Positions 58,994 to 64,000 of a DNA stretch of 64,000 bases are shown here, piece after piece. Origin of the DNA: Acinetobacter sp. ANC 4910 (GTDB lineage: Bacteria > Pseudomonadota > Gammaproteobacteria > Pseudomonadales > Moraxellaceae); the NCBI RefSeq assembly GCF_004331035.1, contig NZ_SJNT01000005.1, forward strand, positions 124,001 to 188,000, read 5' to 3'. Within the stretch, counting starts at the first letter, position 1. Every line of letters begins with the position of its first letter. Below the pieces are notes generated by a model. That model was not told the DNA's origin and made no database searches. It saw only the letters and a list, made by a program, of their open reading frames with translations. The translations under genes and the position numbers were made by a program.

Positions 58994-59791
58994 TTATTCC
59001 GCAGCAAACGCAGCGACCACTGAACCAAAGCCTTCAATTTCAACTTTAAATTCATCACCTGGGTTTGCAACAACCATTGGGCCAAGCGCACCAGTTAAAA
59101 TAATATCTCCCGCAAGCAATGGGCGACCACGGCGTACCATTTCATCGGCAAGCCAAACTGCGGCATTTAAAGGATTGGCTAAGCAGGCTTTGCCAATGCC
59201 TTGTGAAACCACTTCATCGCCGCGAGTCATGGTCATTTTGCAATGAGCCAAATCAAGCTGATCTAATTTCACTGGGCGTGAACCCAACACAAAAGCCGCA
59301 GAAGACGCATTGTCTGCCACGGTATCAATCAGTGAAATTTTCCATTTTTCAATACGGCTATCTACAACTTCAATCGCAGGCAAGGCATAAGCTGTAGCGC
59401 TAATAATGTCCGCATAGCTATGTTTTTCTTGGGTTAAATCTTGGTTAATCACCAATGCAATTTCAGCTTCAACTTTCGGCTGAATCAATAAACCTGCGGG
59501 GATGGCTTCACCATCGCCATAAGCCATGTCGGCGAACAACATGCCAAAATCAGGTTGATCCACGCCCAATTGAGCTTGAACCACTTTAGAGGTGAGACCA
59601 ATTTTACGCCCCACTAAGCGACGTCCTTCTTTCAAGGCACGTTGGGTATTCACTTCCTGAACCGCATACGCAATATCGACGTCTGCTTGTTCCGCGCCCA
59701 ATTGTGGGCGAATCGGTGCAATCGCAGTCTGTGTAAGCTCAGCGTTACGTAAAGCCTGTGCAACGGATTCAACAACAGCAGAATTCGACAT
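58994..59791 (-). CDS. mhpD: 2-keto-4-pentenoate hydratase
   Basis: A fumarylacetoacetase-fold hydratase that adds water to 2-hydroxypenta-2,4-dienoate. It is 265 residues (E. coli MhpD 269). Conserved segments are LVGRKIGLTSKVVQAQLGV, ADMAYGDGE, PKVEAEIAL, IEVVDSRI and TGALGPMVVANPGD. It is the first gene of mhpD-mhpF-mhpE, and gaps inside this unit are only 25 and 10 bases. Confidence 0.95.
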   Translation of the reverse strand: MSNSAVVESVAQALRNAELTQTAIAPIRPQLGAEQADVDIAYAVQEVNTQRALKEGRRLVGRKIGLTSKVVQAQLGVDQPDFGMLFADMAYGDGEAIPAGLLIQPKVEAEIALVINQDLTQEKHSYADIISATAYALPAIEVVDSRIEKWKISLIDTVADNASSAAFVLGSRPVKLDQLDLAHCKMTMTRGDEVVSQGIGKACLANPLNAAVWLADEMVRRGRPLLAGDIILTGALGPMVVANPGDEFKVEIEGFGSVVAAFAAE

Positions 59792-60346
59792 CTAGGGTTC
59801 CTTAAACTGCAAAATAGAGACAAATACCGTTTTAGCGAGCAAGGGAAATCAAGAAATAGTCAAAATAGACCTTGCAAATAACCGAAGGTGAAACCAAGGG
59901 CTTATCCCTAAGCACCACTAAAAACGAGTATGTTTTAGACCGCTTAAGCATCGGAAAATTGCGGGTTTTGCGCCAATACTTATTTTATTTTTTACAATAG
60001 TTAGAACCTATAAATCTTTTTTGTTTTATCCATCAAAATAAACAGCATAGAAAAAAATCCAAGAGAAAAATGACCAAATCATTCAGAATTTAGTGGGGTC
60101 TATTTTGATTAAACTTTGCATCTACGACTAAAAAATAATAAGCGAGAAGTCTATCTGTATCAGATCTACCTCAAAAATAAGCCTTTTTTCATAAGTCATA
60201 CCAGTCCGGTACAGCTCATGCCTCGAACAGTTGCGGATCACGTTCCCTCATACTGAATAACATCATGAATTTAAAATAAAAATGCCAGTCAATTTATTCA
60301 CTGACTGGCATTACCTGCATAAGAGGCTTATCGGAGTAAAATGGTT
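59792..60346. other. Upstream region of mhpD and GST terminator
   Basis: The right part holds the GST terminator (60276-60312). The left part is the promoter region of mhpD-F-E on the minus strand. No gene is seen. No regulator site is recognised, and no mhpR-like gene accompanies this operon. Confidence 0.5.
60276..60312 (-). terminator. GST gene intrinsic terminator
   Basis: AATGCCAGTCA (60281-60291) pairs perfectly with TGACTGGCATT (60302-60312). On the minus strand a T run follows. Confidence 0.9.
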
Positions 60347-60952
60347 TTATGCTGCAAATAAAGCAGGATTATTCTTTAAACTTTCACGTTGCTGTATGGC
60401 CAATACATAGCGATCAATTGCAGGATGTGGTTTTAATAAATTCATTTTTAATTGCCAAATGATCATTGCCCCTAAACTGATATCGGCTGCCGTAAACTGT
60501 GAACCGCATAAATAAGGGCTTGCTTGTTCTAAACCTTGAATCAAGGCTTGATAGGTATCTTGATAATCGCCATAGCCCATAAACATTTTTTGCTCTGGTG
60601 CAACCTGAACTTTTAAATGCTCATTGTCCGAAGCGGCTGCAAACGGGCCTGCACCAAAGAACAACCAACGATAATATAAACCTCTTTTCGGATCATTCAG
60701 TGCAGGAGCTAACCCTTTTTCAGAGAATTTATCTGCCAAATACGCACAAATGGCATCTAACTCATAAATCACCACATCACCATCAACCAAAACTGGCACT
60801 TTACCGAAAGGGTTGAGTTTTAAAAATTCGGCTGATTTCATTTCTGCGCCATAGGCGATTTCTACGCGCTCAACTTCAATCCCCAAATCAAGAATGAGCC
60901 AATCCACCACAACGCCTCGAGATTGCTTATTTGTATATAAAGTTAAAGCCAT
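60347..60952 (-). CDS. Glutathione S-transferase family protein
   Basis: A 201-residue GST-fold protein. The thioredoxin-like domain (LYTNKQSRGVVVDWLILDLG, LKLNPFGKVPVLVDG) includes the glutathione-binding cis-Pro in KVPVL and the acidic DA pair in YELDAICAYLA. The helical domain follows from about residue 85. Substrate unknown. It is next to the arene locus and could help detoxify reactive intermediates, but it is separately terminated. Confidence 0.87.
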   Translation of the reverse strand: MALTLYTNKQSRGVVVDWLILDLGIEVERVEIAYGAEMKSAEFLKLNPFGKVPVLVDGDVVIYELDAICAYLADKFSEKGLAPALNDPKRGLYYRWLFFGAGPFAAASDNEHLKVQVAPEQKMFMGYGDYQDTYQALIQGLEQASPYLCGSQFTAADISLGAMIIWQLKMNLLKPHPAIDRYVLAIQQRESLKNNPALFAA

Positions 60953-61031
60953 TGTTCTATCCTCTGTGTTTATTGTTTGTTTAGAATAGAACGGAGCTGT
61001 GTCAGTTTTTGTCAGTAGTGTTGGGTCATTT

Positions 61032-61715
61032 TTATGAATTTGAAAATTCCTTTTGACACCATTGCTGAAACAAATGACGTTTAAATTGAGGATAGACTTG
61101 TTCAGTGCATATGAGCGTTTGTATTCGATCTAAACGGAAATTTCTAAAATCTTCCCGTAATTCACACCACGCAGCCAACAACATTTTGTCGTTAAAATAT
61201 CCCAATGCAAACGGCCATAATTGCCTGTGTGAAATCTGTTTTTGTTCATCAATATAATCAATCTGAATTTTAGTTTGTAAACGAATGGCGATACGAACTT
61301 GTTCCACAATGGTTTGATCAACCTCAATCCATGAATGAATGGATTTTAGATAGGTATCATTTAAAAATTCTTGTTTTCTTTGCGGTAATACGGCTTTTAA
61401 TTTGCTTAATACCGAATGTGAAGCCAGCTGTAATGCTTGATCAGGAATAGATTTAGCCCATTGTAATGCCAGATACATGGCTTCAATTTCTGATTCATCC
61501 AAACTCATGGGGGGAAGGAGAAAGTTTTCTTTCAATTGAAATCCTACACCGACACTTCCCTCAATATTAACCCCTTGATCACGTAAACTTTCAATATCTC
61601 GATAAACACTTCGCACACTGATTTGCAAATGTTCAGCCAAACGTAGTGCAGTAACAGGATAACGCTGTTCACGAAGATGCTGTAATAAATGAAGTAATCG
61701 AATAGAACGACTCAT
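61032..61715 (-). CDS. YafY-type HTH/WYL-domain regulator
   Basis: A 227-residue transcription factor. The N-terminal winged helix RSIRLLHLLQHLREQRYPVTALRLAEHLQISVRSVYRDIESL is of the DeoR/HTH_11 type, followed by a WYL domain (HRQLWPFALGYFNDKMLLAAWCELREDFRNFRLDRI) that may bind a ligand. It is 79 bases upstream of the GST gene on the same strand, so it probably controls it. Confidence 0.87.
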   Translation of the reverse strand: MSRSIRLLHLLQHLREQRYPVTALRLAEHLQISVRSVYRDIESLRDQGVNIEGSVGVGFQLKENFLLPPMSLDESEIEAMYLALQWAKSIPDQALQLASHSVLSKLKAVLPQRKQEFLNDTYLKSIHSWIEVDQTIVEQVRIAIRLQTKIQIDYIDEQKQISHRQLWPFALGYFNDKMLLAAWCELREDFRNFRLDRIQTLICTEQVYPQFKRHLFQQWCQKEFSNS

Positions 61716-61789
61716 AGCGGATTTTCTTGTTATTCAAAAGTAATTTTAGGCGTATATCCTTACACGCCTTGAAAAATAATCAACTTGGC

Positions 61790-62458
61790 TTAAGCCACAT
61801 CAGAAGCATTTACTTGCAGATTTAAAAACTGATCTAAACTTGCGACATCATCGGCAATGGTCAACGGATTAAACTGCTGCAAAATATTTTTAGTATGTAC
61901 ACCATAGGTGACGCCGACTCTTGGCATGGCAATATTTTGCGCCATTTCCAAGTCATAAGAAGTATCGCCGACCATAATCGCTTGCTCTGGGCGCAACCCT
62001 GTGAACTGTAAAATTTCCCGCAACATCAACGGATCAGGTTTAGACTTGGTTTCGCTTGCCGCACGCGTAATCTCAAACAAATCATGACTATTGGTTTGAG
62101 CGAGCACACGATCCAAACCTTTACGGCTTTTACCTGTCGCCACCGCAAGCTGAACCCCCTGATTTTTGAGTCCATACAACATTTCAGCAATCCCCGCAAA
62201 CCAAGCATCATCGGTTGAATGGGCAACATAATGATCGCCATAACACTTCAAAAGATCAGTATGTAATTCAGGCACTGTCGGAAATAAAACTTGAGCCACT
62301 TCAGGCAAACCCAAACCAATAATACTTTTTGCCGCTTCAGGCGTTAAGGGTTGTTCAAATTGCTGCGCTGCAAACAAAAGACTGTCCACAATTTGCCCCA
62401 CTGAATCAAATAATGTGCCATCCCAATCAAAGACAATCAGTTCTACAGGTTCTTGCAT
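61790..62458 (-). CDS. HAD-IA family phosphatase (phosphoglycolate phosphatase-like)
   Basis: A 222-residue HAD enzyme. The nucleophile motif is FDWDGTLFDS (Asp11), then GLGLPEVAQ, ATGKSRKGL, KPDPLML and VGDTSYDLEMA. The homologue next to rluC in Pseudomonas is the same HAD group. It is Gph-like but the substrate is not certain. Confidence 0.85.
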   Translation of the reverse strand: MQEPVELIVFDWDGTLFDSVGQIVDSLLFAAQQFEQPLTPEAAKSIIGLGLPEVAQVLFPTVPELHTDLLKCYGDHYVAHSTDDAWFAGIAEMLYGLKNQGVQLAVATGKSRKGLDRVLAQTNSHDLFEITRAASETKSKPDPLMLREILQFTGLRPEQAIMVGDTSYDLEMAQNIAMPRVGVTYGVHTKNILQQFNPLTIADDVASLDQFLNLQVNASDVA

Positions 62459-62769
62459 ATTTTTCTCTTTGTTTAATCTAGTCTAAATATTTAATTCAAA
62501 ATGAAAGTTTGATACGCGAAAATGTCATCCGCAATGGTTCGAGGCAAAACAATTTTGAATAAATAAAGTTTTTGCAATCCATCAATCAAAAGTTGCTACT
62601 GAACGAGTTTTGCAGTGAGGCGCGTTGCGCCGCAAGTTGGTTTTCTTGCGAAGCTTCGCTTCTCATTTTGCCAAAACAAAAGTAGGTAAAACCGAAGGTT
62701 AAATCCAAACATGTATACCCTAATGAACAAATTTCTCAGTTCGCTCAGAATACTTTTTTGAATTCAGAC
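62459..62769. other. Intergenic region between rluC and the HAD gene with a palindrome cluster
   Basis: No gene is seen. About 62590-62700 contains short hairpins (see repeat entry). Confidence 0.5.
62590..62700. repeat. Palindrome-rich repeat-like block
   Basis: It holds GGCGC/GCGCC (GGCGCGTTGCGCC), the perfect palindrome GCGAAGCTTCGC, and a tail ending CAAAAGTAGG that recalls the tails of the dispersed hairpin repeats at 1606 and 48535. A relation is possible but the cores differ. Confidence 0.45.
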
Positions 62770-63708
62770 TTAATCCTTCTTCTGTGCTCTTAACTGCGCC
62801 ACAATACTCTGCATATCTTCAGGTAAAGGTGCTTCTATTGGTGGATAACCAGGAATATCCAAACGCATGGCGTGTAAACATAAACGGCGTGGTTTTGGCC
62901 CCTTATATTCCGTTTCATGACCATATTTATCATCGCCAACCAGTGGATGACCAATACTCAAACCATGCACACGAATTTGATGGGTACGACCCGAAAGTGG
63001 CGAAGCATACACCAAAGTCGCATGCATAAAACGCTCAGCGACATTCCACTGAGTTTTCGAATCTTTCCCTTCTTTAGATACGCGTACACGACGTTCGCCA
63101 TTCGACAATTCGTAACGGTGTAAAGGCGCATCAATCAACTGCTTATCGAGGCTGACGACACCTTTGACCACAGCAGCATAAGTCTTCTTAATTTTGTGTT
63201 CACGCAGCATATCTTGCAAAGTTTTTAACACGCTACGTTTCTTAGAAATCATCACCAAACCGGATGTATCACGGTCAATTCGATGAATCAGTTCTAAATA
63301 TTTTTTGCCCGTCGCAGCCCTTAAGCCCTCAATCAAACCATAAGCCACGCCACTGCCGCCATGCACCGCAATTCCCGATGGTTTATTCACCACCATTAAG
63401 CCTTCATCTTCATAGACTACACGACTGAGTAAACTTTGTGCGACTTTGTCTGAAACAGGGGCAGCCGTTTCATCTTTTTGTTCATAACGAATTGGCGCCA
63501 CACGAATCTGATCACCAATTGCCAATTTGGTTTCCGCTTTAATGCGCTTTTTATTCACGCGCACCTGACCTTCACGAATTAAACGATAAATGCGACTTTT
63601 CGGCACACCTTTGAGTCGGCTAAATAAAAAATTATCGATGCGTTGACCCGCTTGATGCTCATCCACTTCAAACCAAGTGACACTTTGCCATTCTTGCGTA
63701 GAATTCAT
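62770..63708 (-). CDS. rluC: 23S rRNA pseudouridine synthase RluC
   Basis: A 312-residue RluA-family enzyme. The N-terminal S4 RNA-binding domain (about residues 15-70: RIDNFLFSRLKGVPKSRIYRLI) precedes the catalytic domain with the Asp in LIHRIDRDTSGLVMI. A 312-residue length and flanks (HAD on one side, presumably rne on the other) match RluC, which modifies positions 955, 2504 and 2580. Confidence 0.95.
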   Translation of the reverse strand: MNSTQEWQSVTWFEVDEHQAGQRIDNFLFSRLKGVPKSRIYRLIREGQVRVNKKRIKAETKLAIGDQIRVAPIRYEQKDETAAPVSDKVAQSLLSRVVYEDEGLMVVNKPSGIAVHGGSGVAYGLIEGLRAATGKKYLELIHRIDRDTSGLVMISKKRSVLKTLQDMLREHKIKKTYAAVVKGVVSLDKQLIDAPLHRYELSNGERRVRVSKEGKDSKTQWNVAERFMHATLVYASPLSGRTHQIRVHGLSIGHPLVGDDKYGHETEYKGPKPRRLCLHAMRLDIPGYPPIEAPLPEDMQSIVAQLRAQKKD

Positions 63709-64000
63709 ACAGATACTGTGACCTAAAAAAATACTAAAATTGATTAAAAACTGATCATTTAGGCTATACTTTTCACTAGAAACGTTAGCTTAGCCCATAG
63801 GCAGATGATGCAAGGTTTGCTATAGTCAGCGCACGGAAACCATCGTAAGTGAATCATCATCAACGCATTTCAATTGAAGTTAAGTTGAAATGTGACTGAC
63901 ATTTTGATTATAAACTCGAAAAGGTCCCAAAAGAATTATGCCGACGCCGAAGGCTTATTATATCGGCAAAACTGCAAACTGTTGCGTTTAATTGTACCTC
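63709..64000 (+). promoter_or_regulatory. rluC divergent region, probable leader of rne
   Basis: No coding start is visible before the right edge. In related genomes the gene divergent from rluC is rne, which has a long, structured 5' leader. A possible promoter lies at 63740-63770. The assignment to rne is an inference from synteny only. Confidence 0.4.
63740..63770 (+). promoter_or_regulatory. Possible promoter at the right-edge leader
   Basis: TTGATT (63740-63745) and TATACT (63765-63770) have a 19-base spacer. The -10 is good; the spacer is longer than ideal. Confidence 0.4.

Noticed and set aside
59880..59970. Possible relation of the mhpD upstream stretch to the repeat at 62590
   Set aside because: The shared words (CCGAAGGT, AAACCAA-like) are too short to support a common repeat.

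Overview
The window looks like chromosomal DNA of an Acinetobacter-type gammaproteobacterium (Moraxellaceae). The reasons are the moderately AT-rich base composition, protein sequences that read like Acinetobacter orthologues, the Pseudomonas/Acinetobacter synteny blocks leuCD-leuB / asd-fimV-truA and HAD-rppH-ptsP, and short dispersed repeats. This is inferred by reading; no database was searched. I see no tRNA, rRNA, insertion sequence, prophage or CRISPR array.

Layout. 1-11.6 kb is housekeeping: a UvrD-like helicase cut by the left edge, glycerate kinase, an HdeD-like protein, a membrane-anchored HEXXH protein, a Nudix hydrolase, topA, a PIN-like protein, slyX and uup. 11.6-17.3 kb is envelope-related: an acyltransferase, a LysE exporter, lpxL, a GT4 glycosyltransferase and an exo/endonuclease-phosphatase-family protein. 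Between the last two lies a GGA-rich, hairpin-rich stretch with a near-perfect GacA box, which I read as an Rsm/Csr-type sponge RNA. 17.5-24.9 kb holds asd, a fimV that is split into two genes, an asparaginase, truA, an AraC regulator and infA. 25-30 kb is the leucine block (leuC, leuD, a lipoprotein gene, leuB). 31-36 kb has small DUF proteins, the HAD-rppH-ptsP block and a small basic ArfA-like ORF with an intrinsic terminator inside its coding sequence. 36-46 kb is a mixed accessory region: an OhrR-like regulator, an oxidoreductase, aidB with a divergent TetR gene, katG, DCC and DoxX-like proteins, and an MBL hydrolase.

46.2-60 kb is a complete arene-degradation locus. hcaE-F-C-B-mhpB-hcaD are on the minus strand with hcaR divergent. 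Beyond hcaR come a DUF1345 membrane protein, mhpC, an OprD-type porin and mhpD-F-E. Together they would take 3-phenylpropionate or cinnamate through a cis-dihydrodiol and a catechol, by meta cleavage, to succinate (or fumarate), pyruvate and acetyl-CoA. The window closes with a GST, a WYL-type regulator, a HAD phosphatase, rluC and what is probably the leader of rne.

The most interesting signals are the candidate Rsm/Csr RNA with its GacA box, the ArfA-like gene with an in-frame terminator, the split fimV, the terminator that runs into the asparaginase start codon, the rearranged hca-mhp locus, and a family of dispersed hairpin repeats with compensatory stem changes.
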